Shown here piece by piece: positions 31,533-43,500 of a DNA stretch of 59,827 bases. How positions within the stretch are numbered: position 1 is the stretch's first letter; the number at the start of each line of letters is the position of its first letter. The translations under genes were made by a program, and so were the position numbers. The DNA comes from Ophiostoma sp. CBS 140.51 (taxonomy: Eukaryota > Ascomycota > Sordariomycetes > Ophiostomatales > Ophiostomataceae), in contig JANSLP010000196.1 in NCBI GenBank assembly GCA_029298735.1, forward strand, positions 1 to 59,827, written 5' to 3'. The notes under the pieces were generated by a model. The model did not search any database, was not told where the DNA came from, and saw nothing but the letters and a program-made list of their open reading frames with translations.

Positions 31533-33398
31533 CTACCACCACGTCCACCATGGCCGGCTTGCTTTTGCAGCTGCTGTAGCCGCACCCCGATCATCCACCC
31601 ATTCCGTCAACTGCGGCAGACTCGTCAACCAGCCAACATGCTCGACGTGGCCGTCCGGCCGCACCAGAGCGTACCCGGGCTTGCTGCCAAAGCCATAGCG
31701 GCCGTGCAGGTACACATCCTTGTCGACAAACACGCTCCGCTGCTCCTGCTCGACAAACGCCTCGGCCTGCTCTGGGGAGCCAGCAATAATGTGCGCGATG
31801 GTAGCATCAAAGCCGACCGGTGCAAGTGTCGTGGAAGCACTCTCGGCGGCGGCAACGATGGATTTTGTGGTGGCAGAAGCCACGGCAGCCTTGGACGCCG
31901 CCGAAGCGAACCACGACGTTGACGGCGTGCCGGTGAATAACAGCAAGTGGTACGACGTTATGCCCTTGCCGCCCTGCCAGAGGTGCTCAAGAAGATGAGA
32001 CACGTCGCTAATACCAGCACCCGCAGCAATCACCTTTCCATCCGGTGCCCGGTCACCGCCGCGAACAACACCCTTCCAGCCGGGTGCTGTGCCCACGACA
32101 GGGCTCCGCCGGTAGCGCACACGCAACTGGTTCATCGAACCAATAATCTGCTCGCGACGCCGCCGGACACGAACAACAAGCGGTGCAATAAAACGGAGGA
32201 CGTTGTTGCGCAGCCAGACAAAGAAGGGTGTGGCCGTCGTGGCGGCGATGAACATCTTGTCGGTGGTCTTGAGCAAGCGCTCGCCAATGGGTCGGCGCTC
32301 GGCATTGTAGGATAATAGCAAGGTGTCCGTCAGGCCAAGTGTGCTCGTCGTGGCCTTGCTGGACTGGGCTGCGCGGACGGCAGCGGCCAGTTTCCATCCA
32401 AGGTTGGTGGCGTCACCAAGACCAGTGTTCATACCCTGGCCACCGGCTGGGCTGTGAATGTGTGCCGCGTCACCGGCCAGCAACAGACGACCAGACTGGT
32501 ACGCAGCGGCGACGCGGTGGTGCAGCCGGAAGGCAGTGACCCAAACCGGGTCGCAAAGCTCAGGCATGTTCTCGCCGTGGAAGTGTGCCGTGTCGGCAAA
32601 GAACTGCTGGAACGTCTCGAGGGTGGGTTGTTCTTGTTGTGCGCGGGTTTCAGCAGCCGCATCAACAGGTAATGGCCGGCATGCAATCAGACGCACGATG
32701 CCCTTGGACTCAGCGTATGGCAGCAGCGTCATGAAGCCCTTGTCCCAGAACATCTGCGTACGGCCCTTGGGCCGGTCGTCCCAGTTCTTGATGTGCGCAT
32801 CGCAGAGCATAAAGGACTGCAGGTAGGCATCGCCCTCAAAGGCAATATTGGCGGCATGGCGGACACTGCTGTGGGCACCGTCGCAGCCGACGACATAGCG
32901 GCAGCGCAGCTTCTCAATGTCCGTGCTGATCTCACTGTCCTCGCCGTGGATAAGCTCAACATTTACACCGTCTGCGTCGGCAACAATCGATAGGATCGTA
33001 GCTGGGCGCTCGATGCCACGGTGGTCAGGTCCCAGCTTGTTGAGGAGATGCGACTCTAGCAAATCTTCCGTGTCGGCCTGTGATGCCAGTAATGTGTCGG
33101 AGAACGCTGTATCTTTGAAATCAAAGTCGCTAATGTTGAGTGATGCCGCATGACGGCCGTAGACGTGAATGTCGATGCCCTGGCCGACAGTGCCACGGGC
33201 CATCAAGGCCTGGGCCAGCCCATGGCGGTTGAGCAGCTCGAGTCCACGGCTCTGGACAACAATGGCACGGCTCTTGTCCGAGCGGATAGGCGCTTTGTCG
33301 ACAATGCGCAGGGAGATACCAAAAGCCGTGAGCTCGTTGGCGAGCATCAGACCCGTGGGGCCGGCGCCGACTATCAAGACGTCGATATCGTAGGACAT
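31533..33398 (-). CDS. FAD-dependent aromatic-ring monooxygenase (PheA/TfdB type)
   Basis: It encodes 621 residues in a single exon. The fold is that of p-hydroxybenzoate hydroxylase relatives: the FAD-binding GAGPTG at 11-16, the DG motif in VVGCDGAHSSVRH, and the second FAD motif LLLAGDAAHIHSPAGGQG (~303-320) followed by GMNTGLGDATNLGWKLA. A C-terminal region (~460-621) corresponds to the thioredoxin-like domain of phenol-hydroxylase-type members. It would hydroxylate a phenolic substrate using NAD(P)H and oxygen in the cytosol. No signal peptide is present. It lies 7 kb from the gentisate-type cluster and its promoter lacks clear CTCGGA words, so membership in that pathway is uncertain. 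Confidence 0.9.
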   Translation of the reverse strand: MSYDIDVLIVGAGPTGLMLANELTAFGISLRIVDKAPIRSDKSRAIVVQSRGLELLNRHGLAQALMARGTVGQGIDIHVYGRHAASLNISDFDFKDTAFSDTLLASQADTEDLLESHLLNKLGPDHRGIERPATILSIVADADGVNVELIHGEDSEISTDIEKLRCRYVVGCDGAHSSVRHAANIAFEGDAYLQSFMLCDAHIKNWDDRPKGRTQMFWDKGFMTLLPYAESKGIVRLIACRPLPVDAAAETRAQQEQPTLETFQQFFADTAHFHGENMPELCDPVWVTAFRLHHRVAAAYQSGRLLLAGDAAHIHSPAGGQGMNTGLGDATNLGWKLAAAVRAAQSSKATTSTLGLTDTLLLSYNAERRPIGERLLKTTDKMFIAATTATPFFVWLRNNVLRFIAPLVVRVRRRREQIIGSMNQLRVRYRRSPVVGTAPGWKGVVRGGDRAPDGKVIAAGAGISDVSHLLEHLWQGGKGITSYHLLLFTGTPSTSWFASAASKAAVASATTKSIVAAAESASTTLAPVGFDATIAHIIAGSPEQAEAFVEQEQRSVFVDKDVYLHGRYGFGSKPGYALVRPDGHVEHVGWLTSLPQLTEWVDDRGAATAAAKASRPWWTWW

Positions 33399-36300
33399 AG
33401 TGGGGTTGAGAAGGGTGTCAGAGTTGTAGATGTGATGAAGTAAGAAATTATGTGATCGTAGAGGCGAAGAGTAGATGAGTAAAATGAGAGAAGAAGTCGG
33501 TTCTTATGAAGAATTCGATATTGTACGGAACCGCAGTCGATGACCGGTGATTTGGACGGCGCGAGGCCGGTCGGTCGTACCTGCCCTTTCATCTTCGGCC
33601 CCACTATCGGTGGTATTATTGTGTGTTGCCCAGGTAAGCCAGTGTTCTTGCTATCTTAGTAGTAAGCTCTAGGCAAGTCTAGGCGACTCATGGCAGGGCA
33701 GGAACATTTACACGAGAAACACGATTAATGTCATTGTCGGTTACGTACTATGCTGTCTGTTGACGATTGTTTACTTTTTTAATAGTTGATAGGTTTGTTT
33801 GTTTTGGAACATGCTTCTTTTAGTTTGATTTTGAATTAAATTTCAAGTTTGATTAATATTTATTGATAGCTTTTATTTAAGAAGACTGGATAGAAAAGAA
33901 AAAAAGAGATCATAGATGGAAATCTTCATAATAATCTAATTTATTTGCTTCTTGTAAACATCTCAACGTTCTAATGTGTGTACGGCATACGATGTCGGTA
34001 TTCAATGTCCAGCCTGCAGTTGTGCGCTCTCCTTCACCAAAAAGTCGGCGATTGTTTCGCGCGAGCTCCGATCTGCTGTAGCGGGTGAGCTTTTTGGAGG
34101 GGCAACTTCAGCCAGCTTCAGCCCTTTCAACCTTTAGCAGCTTCAGCCCCGTCAAAAGCTGACTTGGTGGGCTTTTAGTGCACCCGATCTCATCTTGCTG
34201 CGCTTATTTTGCGCTTGTTGGACAGCTTTGGGGCAGGACGGGGTCGAATATTTCCTTTCCAGGGACCACTGACAACATCGTGTTATTCCCAGGCAATTTT
34301 TAGTCTTTCTGTGGATATCCAGCACCGAGAAATATTCGTAGGAGGTCACGATGCCGTCAATTGTACGACATCTTCCGTTTGATTACGAGATTTATTGGAG
34401 CATGTTCGAAACCATGTGACCGTGCAAGTATTTGATTTTATCGACTCGTAGTTGGCATTGCACGAATCATGTAGTATTCGTCTGTATTTGAGTTTCTCAT
34501 TTCTTGTGTACTTCATACGTCGTCTTTATTTCATGTTTCGATGCTTGTGCTCAATGCTACCCGTCTGTTGTTTGATAGATATCTTTGTTACGTTATATGG
34601 ATGGCATTGATTTTCATCGAGGCGGTCAGTAGCAACCAGATTGTCGTCGCCGCGCTTAAAAACTCTCCTCGGGAGGAAGGGGAGCAGTCGAACGATACAT
34701 TGTAGGAACGACAGAAGCGACAGGAACGACAAGAGGAGCATACTCTTTTGTCATGCGTTTCAGAGTTTTGTTACCGATCCCCGCGCTGACAACGAATCGC
34801 ACACCGTCGTTGCTGTGTCGGCACCACCCGCTTGGGAGAGATGTGAGAGGGTGAGAAGTCTGTGCAGAGGGGGCTAAAAAGTGTGAGCTTCTGCCCTCCG
34901 AGGACGAGGAGAGAGAAAAGACAACTTCAACCGCCATCGAGTTACTGGAAATGGTGACATGCACCGAGGAGGGCGAAGCCACTTTCCACTTTATACACAA
35001 GACAGACAGGCGGCTTGACAGCGGATCAAAGTGGCTATTTCCCGCCTGTTAAAAAAAAGGGCTGTGCAGTGGAGAAAACGGGGAACGGGGAACATCAGAA
35101 AATGGTGGCTATCCCTGTCAGCAGCAAAGCCTCGTGGGGTTGGCTTGGCAGGTGGCTTTTGCATCGTTCTTGTTCTTCTTGTTCATCAATTGTTGTGAGT
35201 TTTCTGATAAATTGAATTAGAGAAATGGGTCTCCGAAATGTCTCGCCTTTCCTGTCTGATTTGAAATATCAAAATACAAAATCAAATTGGAGATTGGAGG
35301 GGGATTGCACGTTGGAGGTGACCCCGGTCCGTGCCCATGGGAAAAGCACAACCAAACTCCGGCATACGACGACGGAATACTCCGTCTCTTTGGTCTGCTT
35401 GGGCTCCTTGGGCCTTTTAGGCATATGGAAGGCATATTGGCGTTGTCCATAGATGTGTTGAGCCTGGTTTGGGACTGGCCTGTGTCACGACAGGGCCACG
35501 AAGGATTCTTTGTCACAGCGTCCAGCAACGCGTGAAACGGGAAGGACGGCAAAGGAAAACCCTGAAGAAAGTGAACTTCGTAAAAAAAAACACAAAATAG
35601 TCGGCGGACCACGAGAAAGACCATTGAAATCCTTTCGGAGCCGACTAGCCCCTATTGATTTTGATTTTGATTTTGATTTTGATGGGTCTCCACGTACGCA
35701 GCGGCTTTCATGTTTTCTTTCACGCCGTCGTTCTCGCTTCTTGAAAGACGCCAGCGCGTTTGTTGACAGTTCAAACAGACCAGACACCACCGTACATGGC
35801 CGCATCCTCCGTTTTGTCCACGGGTTGCCTGCAATTCTGCGTTGCACTGCAACCATCACCGGATCTTGCCCCTTTCTTCTGGTCCTTTCATCTTCCTCAT
35901 TTCACTCTCTCGCCCAGCCGTTGCAGTTGCAGTACGGAGTCGTAGCCGCGTCGAGTCGCGACGTCAAGATACTTGGCATGAGAACCTGATTTTTGGCTCT
36001 CCGTCTCGCTTTATTTTCCTGTTTTCTCTCACAGTCTTTGAGTCTGGCCGTCTCCGTCTCTTTTCCCGCCCTTCTCTTTTCCATTTCCACACTTTTTTTC
36101 TTTCCCTCTTTGCCTCTTTCCACTTCCACGTTGCACTCATTCCCTCGAAAGTCATGGTAGTGTCTCCTCTTCGAATCCTTCTGCCCCGTTTTTGACCGTC
36201 GCTCATCTCAGACCAGTGGCCAATCACAGCTGCCCGTGTTGGCTAATTCGAACCCCTAGCCCAGCAATTGCCAGTTCGAGCCAGTCTTTTCTCTCTTTTT

Positions 36301-37722
36301 TTCCAGTCTTCTCACTCTTCTGAACCGCGCGTCCGACCAGGGCTGCAGGGGTTCCTTTTCAATGCGAATCGGGACACTAACACGACAGCAAAGTGGCAGC
36401 ACAAATGGTGGGAAGGGGTTTGTCATGTTTTCTCTGCACTGTGTCTCTCTCCATTCCTTTCCTCTCTGTCTCTTTCCCGGTTGAGAAGTCTCAAGTGTCA
36501 GTGAAGGTGGACAAACAAAAGTCGGTCGAGAAAAGAATTAGGCCAAAAAGCAGGAGGCAGGAGACTGTTACGGAAGTGTCCTTACGTCTCTTGGCTGAGA
36601 AAATGAAGACTCTAGACTGGCACTGGCGAACATCGTCAACATGTTTACGTCTTGCCTCTTTTGCTCGAATTAAAATAGGAAACCTCTTTTGAAAAGCCGG
36701 ACACTTGAGTGCATCTGCACTCTGCACGTTCTGCGCCTCCCCGTCCTGTCAAACAGCCTGGCCATGCATTCGATCGTCATATTTTGGACTCTTTTTGAGG
36801 GCCAATTGCCTGTTGCTCGCCGTCTTCCTTTTTTTCGCCTCCACTCCACGTCGCAACGCAACCGTTGATCCTTGTTTCCCTTGCCATCTCCCTATGGGGC
36901 AAGCATCAACAAAAGCCGTCAGCACTCGGCGGAGACGGTTTAAGTGGGCAAACAAAGGGAAGGAAAGAGACCAGACCTTGCCAAAACGGAGACGACTGGA
37001 GACACTCGGATCCTGCGAAAGCCAGGGATTTGCGTCTGCCCCGTAGTCCCATAGCCCAGAACTTGTAATTGGGTTGTATCGAGAGCCCAAGAGCGTCGCA
37101 GAAAGACAAGCTCAACAAGAAGAGGAAAAGAGAAAAAGAGAAAAAGAGAGGAAGTGTTCAAACGTGCTATCGGTTCAGTTTCTGGCCCTGCGTGAGGTCC
37201 GTTTTCTGCCATATCTCTCCTAGATTAAGGTTGGCTCTGCCCCCTGTGCCCTGTGCCTGTGCCTGTGCCCTGCCTGTCAATCATTGACCGGACTTCTCGC
37301 CCGTTCTCTCCTTTTCCGGTTCGAGTCTCTTGTTCTCTTTTGTGTCTTCTCAGTACCGAGATTTTCGCATTTCTGTTTCTTCTCTTGTTTTCGTTTCTTC
37401 CTTTTCCTCTTTTCTATCCTTTTCCTCCCGTTTGTCGTTGTTGACATCGCCAATTCCCTTTCTCTTGTTTTTGTTCTCGACCAAGACGAGGCGCATCGAA
37501 TCGCCATTGACACGATCTCGTATTTTTCAGCCTCATCAGCCCTATCCGTCAACCGTTCACGATCTTTTTCTTGGCGACGCCCCCCTCACTCGCATCGACA
37601 GCATCTCGAATCTCGTCTTTTTCGTCGTTGTTTTCACATCGTCATCATCGACAGCGTTGACATCAACTCGACTTTTGATTGTCTTTCTCCCATCGTTTCT
37701 TTTCACACCGTCAACTCACACA
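33399..37722. other. 4.3-kb gene-poor region upstream of the Ser-rich membrane protein
   Basis: No supported gene on either strand. A (GATTTT)n microsatellite lies at 35657-35683, and CTTCAGCC words recur near 34110-34150. From about 35800 to 37720 the forward strand is strongly pyrimidine-rich, which suggests a long transcribed leader or promoter. Confidence 0.45.
35657..35683. repeat. (GATTTT)n microsatellite
   Basis: Four full GATTTT units plus GAT in non-coding sequence. Confidence 0.9.
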
Positions 37723-38823
37723 ATGGCTCGTCTCCGGATATCGTCAAGGCGTTCTGCCACTGCCACTGCCACCGCGCTCGCTGTCCTCTACCTCGCCTCC
37801 TCGGCTGCCGCCGCCGCCAACCGCACTTGCTACTTCCCCGACGGCTCTGAATCGCCAAGTGATTTCCCTTGCTCGGACGCCGACACCATCCACTGCTGCA
37901 ACTCACAGAATGCCTGCCTCTCGACTGGTTACTGCATCAGCGCCGAGCAGCAGCCCTATGTCATCTCGCGCGGTAGCTGCACCGACAATGCCTGGGGCAC
38001 GGGCTGCCCGGCCAAGTGTGCCGGCACCAACGACGACCCCAGCGGTGGTCTGCCCATTAGCTGGACGGGCTCCTCCAACAATGCCGGTTCCCCGTTGTAC
38101 TGCTGCGGTCCGCTGACCGTGGACAATGGCAGCATCGCCTGTGCCAACGGCGAGACCGCCTTTGTACTGGGCACGTCAGAGATAATGTTTGGCGTGGCCA
38201 TTCTGCAGAACACGACACAGACCAACGGCACGTCGGCAGCGGCCTCGAGCAGTGTTCCCGCTTCATCTGCTTCGGCCTCGAGCCCGTCCACGCCCCAGTC
38301 GTCTGGCTCATCGTCTGGCTCGTCTGGCTCATCGTCTGGTGACTCCTCCAGCAAGTCCAACTCGAACGTCACGGCTGTCGGCGCCGGTGTCGGTGTTTCT
38401 CTTGGTGTCGTAGCCGCTGCTTTCGCGACATGGGCTCTGTACGAGCGCCGCAAGCGTCACCAGCAGCTGCAGGCTTTCATGAACGGCACGCTGCCGCCCG
38501 GCATGTCCATGGCCCACCCGCTCCAGCAGGGTCCCGGTGGTCCTGACGGTGCCGGTGGTGCTGTTGGCGCGTACCCCGATGGCACCTACCCCGATGGTCA
38601 GGGTATGAACAATCTGCGCTCTGGCAACCCGGGCACGCCCTTCTCGCCGGCCGGCACGACGACAGGCACCATCACGTCCAACTCGCCCAGCAACGCTGGT
38701 GGTGTCTACGCGGCCAGCAACAACGGCAATAAGCCGTACGCTGACTCCCAGCAGCCGCTGGTGGAGCTTTCGGCGTACCCACGGCAATTCGAAGAGCTGC
38801 CGGCGTCTGATGAGCACCGTTAA
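37723..38823 (+). CDS. Secreted/membrane Cys-rich protein with Ser-rich stalk and one TM helix
   Basis: It encodes 366 residues from ATG at 37723. A basic N-terminus leads into a signal peptide (TALAVLYLASSAAAAA). The ectodomain has a Cys pattern seen in an uncharacterised fungal family: CYFPDGS, a CC pair in HCCNSQNACL, YC, RGSCTD, CPAKC, LYCCG. A Ser-rich stalk (~180-213) follows, then a transmembrane helix at about 215-243 (VGAGVGVSLGVVAAAFATWAL), a basic stop-transfer (YERRKRH) and a Gly/Pro-rich cytosolic tail. The layout resembles wall-stress sensors, but no WSC domain is present. A longer reading from 37330 is just open pyrimidine-rich leader. Function unknown. Confidence 0.88.
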   Translation: MARLRISSRRSATATATALAVLYLASSAAAAANRTCYFPDGSESPSDFPCSDADTIHCCNSQNACLSTGYCISAEQQPYVISRGSCTDNAWGTGCPAKCAGTNDDPSGGLPISWTGSSNNAGSPLYCCGPLTVDNGSIACANGETAFVLGTSEIMFGVAILQNTTQTNGTSAAASSSVPASSASASSPSTPQSSGSSSGSSGSSSGDSSSKSNSNVTAVGAGVGVSLGVVAAAFATWALYERRKRHQQLQAFMNGTLPPGMSMAHPLQQGPGGPDGAGGAVGAYPDGTYPDGQGMNNLRSGNPGTPFSPAGTTTGTITSNSPSNAGGVYAASNNGNKPYADSQQPLVELSAYPRQFEELPASDEHR

Positions 38824-40390
38824 GCGATGTCTTTCTCTCTATCTTGTCTCTTTCTACTTAATATATCTTCGGAGGTGGTGGGTGGTCTGCGGCATGCAAA
38901 AGCGTAGCGACGTTTGCTGTTTCTGACGGGGTTTTTTGTGTTTGTTGTTCTTCATTTTCTTGTCTATATATCATTCTGCCTATATACACCCTGCTTGCTC
39001 TTGTTGCCTTTACTTGCAGCTTGCATTCTCTACCGACTCGATTTCCTTGTCTTCTTTATTGATGATTGCTTTTCTTCTTAGCCATTGCCAGAAAAACGGC
39101 CTTTCTCTTTTCTGGTTTTCCTTTATTCACTTGACCCAGTCCAGATGGACGTCCTTAGCCAAATACCACATATTTCTTCAAACGGTGTGCACCTGCCCTC
39201 GACGTGGCCATTTTGTGGCACTGGTAACATTGCCAGGTGGCCGCCCATCTCATTGTTCGCTTCATCGACCATCCCGGCGGCTATTGCGTTCAACACGGCC
39301 TTCAAGATGACCCGTCGATAGCATCCGCTTCTTCTCGAAGAATTTGAACAATGGCTTCGTTGCCAATCATCTACAGGTTGACCGTCAGAGGCCTCGATGA
39401 AAAAGGCCATGGCAGATGACAATGGCGCCAACCATGTCGTTAATTGGTGGCCCGACTACTGGGTCGGCGGCTGTTGAGACGATGAGGATGGCGATGTCCA
39501 TGTGCGGCCTTGATTTTGGCCCAACAAGAGTCGGGGTTCAACAATGTGTTTGTATGTAGTGAAGCTACAAAATATGGATGGAGGTATTGCTTCCTGATTT
39601 GGTATTTACTTCATCTTTTCTTGCCGCAAATTGTCTGACAATTTCTTCTTTCGCATTTCAGTTAGACGCGCTCCCAAAACAGCCGCACAAGATATCACAA
39701 GGCCCCTGCATGAATGGTGAAACGGCTACTCAAAGCGAGGCCAAGAAGAAGGTGAGAAAGATGTGGAGAGTTGTAGAAAATTGCACATCAAAATCAAACC
39801 AAAGCGAAAAGAAATGCAAGTTTGAGTTCAAGCATAGAATCAAAATTCAAAACCCAAAATGCAAGCAAAGGCATACAAACCATCACCACAACAGTCACTC
39901 GTATTCTGTAGGACAAAGTAGAGCGCCAAGATACCGGTGCACGACGCCGGTCGTCTTTTTCGCGCTGTTTGACAGCGGGCCGGTCAAGTGCCCCGATAAA
40001 ACGGGAGAGGCCGTAGTTTATGGACAATAGACTTGCACAAAAATACGCACCGACACGATTGAGTGGCTCGTTCGCAACGAAGCCACAAGTCTTTCCCTCA
40101 TTATTTTCGTGTCTCTCCTCGTCTCGCTCGTCTCTCTCTTTGCGTTTCTGGATCAACTCCGAGCACCATTTTGTGTGCTCTGTTTCGACACAGCCACAGT
40201 GCATGCAGGCGTTTTCCCTTTTGGAGTCGACAAAAGGGGGTGTCGTCAGGGGTCTTTCTCTTCTTGTGAAGAGCCACAACAGCGAGGCCAACGACTGCGA
40301 CCACCGACGGGAACATGGGACTCGGGAGGCTAGGTTGTTTTGGGACGGAAAAGAGGCTGAAAATGGAGATTCTCCCACACTTTCTCTTCC

Positions 40391-40438
40391 CCTCCATGTC
40401 CCCTCCCCTCAATGTCCCCTCCCCTCAATGTCCCCTCC
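40391..40438. repeat. 16-bp tandem repeat, three copies
   Basis: The word ATGTCCCCTC recurs at 40396, 40412 and 40428, with an exact 16-bp period, in non-coding DNA. Confidence 0.85.
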
Positions 40439-40548
40439 TCAGGCACTACAACGCTTGGCCTCAGAGGCAAGTCCAGACACCAGAGACCAGACCGGACGCC
40501 TTGAAAGCTCGGCGCAATGACGACGGTGGCAGACAAGGTAGGACTTTA

Positions 40549-40586
40549 CCTCAGGCAGTTCTACGCAGCACCTGAGGCAGTTCTAC
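40549..40586. repeat. Short direct repeat with one mismatch
   Basis: CCTCAGGCAGTTCTAC at 40549-40564 is repeated as CCTGAGGCAGTTCTAC at 40571-40586, with six bases between. Confidence 0.85.
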
Positions 40587-43500
40587 ATTCATTATGTCAG
40601 CGAGGTGGACTTTGTTTCTCGTTGACGGGTGGTCCCCACCAAAACTGAAAATCTGCCTCGCAGGGCTGATCCACCCCTGCCGTGTTTGTCTTTCACACGC
40701 CAGTCCCCAGTGGACATCGCCGACAGCAGGGCATGCCCTCTCTGTCCACCTTGACAATGTCATGTTGTTTTGTGGCTGTCTTTCTTGACTCTTGCTAGAG
40801 AGCCTGACGAAACTCGATGTGTTTCTTTTCTTTTTCTGTCTTTCTAAATACAATCATCGCGTTTCTCTGTCTTCTGTCCTTTTCGACAGCCTTCTCTTTT
40901 TTCTGTTTTTGACAACACGCTGTCTAGTCGATCTGTACTTCTGTACACCCTTTGGGAAATACATGTTGCACCGCCAAGAGGGCCAGACCGTTATGTTTCT
41001 TTTTGATTCTGTCGTGCTGTCAGTAACGTGCAAGGGTCGCTCAGATCCAGACCGACCGAGACATTCAATGTGCGCCTTTCGTGAGAAGACCAATGATCAC
41101 CATGTTGTACCTGCACTGGCGGACTGTAAGCCACGATCCGCCTTTTGGTCTGTCGTTATTGCCTGTGCCTTATTGTCCTTTTATTTTCAAAATTTGCACC
41201 TTCATATTCTTGATTTCCAATTCAGCTTGGCTAGCCCCCATTGATGACGACGTCTTGATCATGCTGTGCAGCAAAGTGCAACAATCATAATAAAGGCGAC
41301 GGGACGGGATACGTCCAATACGGAGTGTACATAGTCTGTTTACTTTCACGATCCCATTCAGAATATTCGCCTCCCATGGGCAGCCTTGCATGTCTCCCCA
41401 CTCCATCCAACTTTATCGTCACATGTCTTTTGTATCTAAGCAGCGTTTGACATTATTCAGTCGTGTGTAAGATTTGTTGGGGATACACATCATGAGCCGG
41501 ATGGAGTAACATCGCGATGTTGGTGATCTCTTGATCATTTGGAAGGTGAAGCATCGCAGCTCGCTCATTGGATGATTGTCTGGTTGCCTCAACAAAACCA
41601 CTGTTTTATCTCGGTGCCTAAGTCAGCAGAGACCCAGAGAAAAGGACATCATGCACAGTTCGGTGCACAACATACAGGGATGCTGCAGACAGGAGAGGTT
41701 AGGGTGGACGATCACAGGAGAACATATGTGAGAAAGAGGGACTGCGGGATACGGGAGGGACGAGGAACCACCAAAGCTAGGCCTGGACCGAAGACCTAGA
41801 CAAGGAGACAGGGAGCCGACAAAGAAGGCAGAAGGCACGGTCCCCGGTCCCAGGTCTGGACCAGAAGTGTGGTACCTGTGATGGTCCAGATAAAAAAAGG
41901 AGCCTGCAGGTTCACAGGCTCACACCGGAGCCTCGTTGGGCTCGAGGTGAGGGAGTGTATGAAAGAAAACTAGACACTGAATATTACTAACACGGCAAAA
42001 GAGGGGTTGGCCAATGCGCCTGCCTGGCAGGGGGTGTGAAAGGACGGAAGAGGGAAAGTTCAGAAGGAAGAGGGAGAAAAGAGGGGACCAAAGAATTGAC
42101 TGTGCAGAACTGACTGAGCCGGCGAGAAAGGACCCTCTTCTCGCCTCTTCCCGGCGGGACTGCAGGACATGCAGAAGACGCAGGAGGCTTGCTGCAGTAG
42201 AGCCTCAGGACAGAATTCAGAACGGTTGGATGCCGTTCATCGTGGTGGGCCATGACGTATTTTGCCGACGAGGCCAACTTCTGGGCTTTTTACTCTCCAC
42301 GTGAGGGAATGGTGGAAATGCAAGACCAATCAAGGCGGCCTCCTCTACAGTCTGCGCCGGAAAGGGGCCCAGGCTGTCCAGAAGGAACGTTCCGGGGGCG
42401 AAAGTCAATGAAAGGAATGCAGAAAGAAGAAGAAAGTCACTGTCGAAATACGTCGTCGGAAACGAGGCGACAGGACACCAAAACACCAAGGACACGAGAC
42501 GATGCAGCAAAAACGAGGAACACGAAGGATTTTTGAATTTTTGGGAGGGGCCGCGCACTGTCCACGTCCACGCATCGTGACGAATTGTTGAGTCGTGGAC
42601 GAATCGTTTAGTGTGCTCCTTTTGTTGACAACTCATTGAGCAGGGACACAATCAGGGTCGGCAGGGTCGTCATTTCAGGGTCAAAATCAGGGTCTTTGAC
42701 CCAAATATTCAAGGTGCATAGAAAAATAAGGCGACAATGGCGACACGAAGTCAGGTGTCTTTTTCACGATTCCGATGTCCTCCGTCTCCGTCTCAGCGGT
42801 GAGTTTACTTAGTACGGCCATTGGTCCCTTGATTCCTTGTTTTGCTCACTTCCTTGATCTCCTCGCCTTCCTGTACCTTTTCCTCGGTATCGTCAGACTT
42901 CGTTTCGTCTCGTGTCTTGTTCACCTGGACATCCCATGTCCGGTGTCGGGGTTTTGACGTAGTTGAAATTGTTCTTGACGACCCCAATTCTCTTAATGGA
43001 TTGACTTTATTACTGAAGACGTATTGTGCTTCATTCTTGCTTCTCTCTGTCATCGGACCTTGGCAGGTCAGCCGCATCCTATTGTTTTGCGGCCTTTGCG
43101 TGTTTTACTTGATTTTTTTAATGATGCTTTTGGAACAGGGGACCTGGATTGGGGCCTAGGCTTCAATGGCGGTCTCACTGCAGCCTCTCATTTCTTTTCT
43201 CTGTAATTCGTGAGATGCGTTTCTTACACACTGCAGCTTTCTGCAACAGAATCTCCGATCGGGAATTCCTGCCTCTCGCCCTGCATTTTTATCGTGCCAA
43301 TGGAGGATGGAAGACTTGGCCTGTGCAGAAAGTGTCGTCACCTCTTGTCAGGTTGGACAATTGAGCAAACCTCAATTTGGCCTGCGCAGCAAATGGGCCT
43401 TCTGCTTTTGCGCAGCACCTCCGTCTTCCCACCAACTTTTTAGCCCCTTTCGACTTACACGCTGTTGCCGCAGCCCACTAACAAGAGCGAGTTGCCGGCT

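Noticed and set aside
36241..36290. TTCGAACCCC and GTTCGAGCC words suggesting a tRNA
   Set aside because: No cloverleaf could be drawn around either word.
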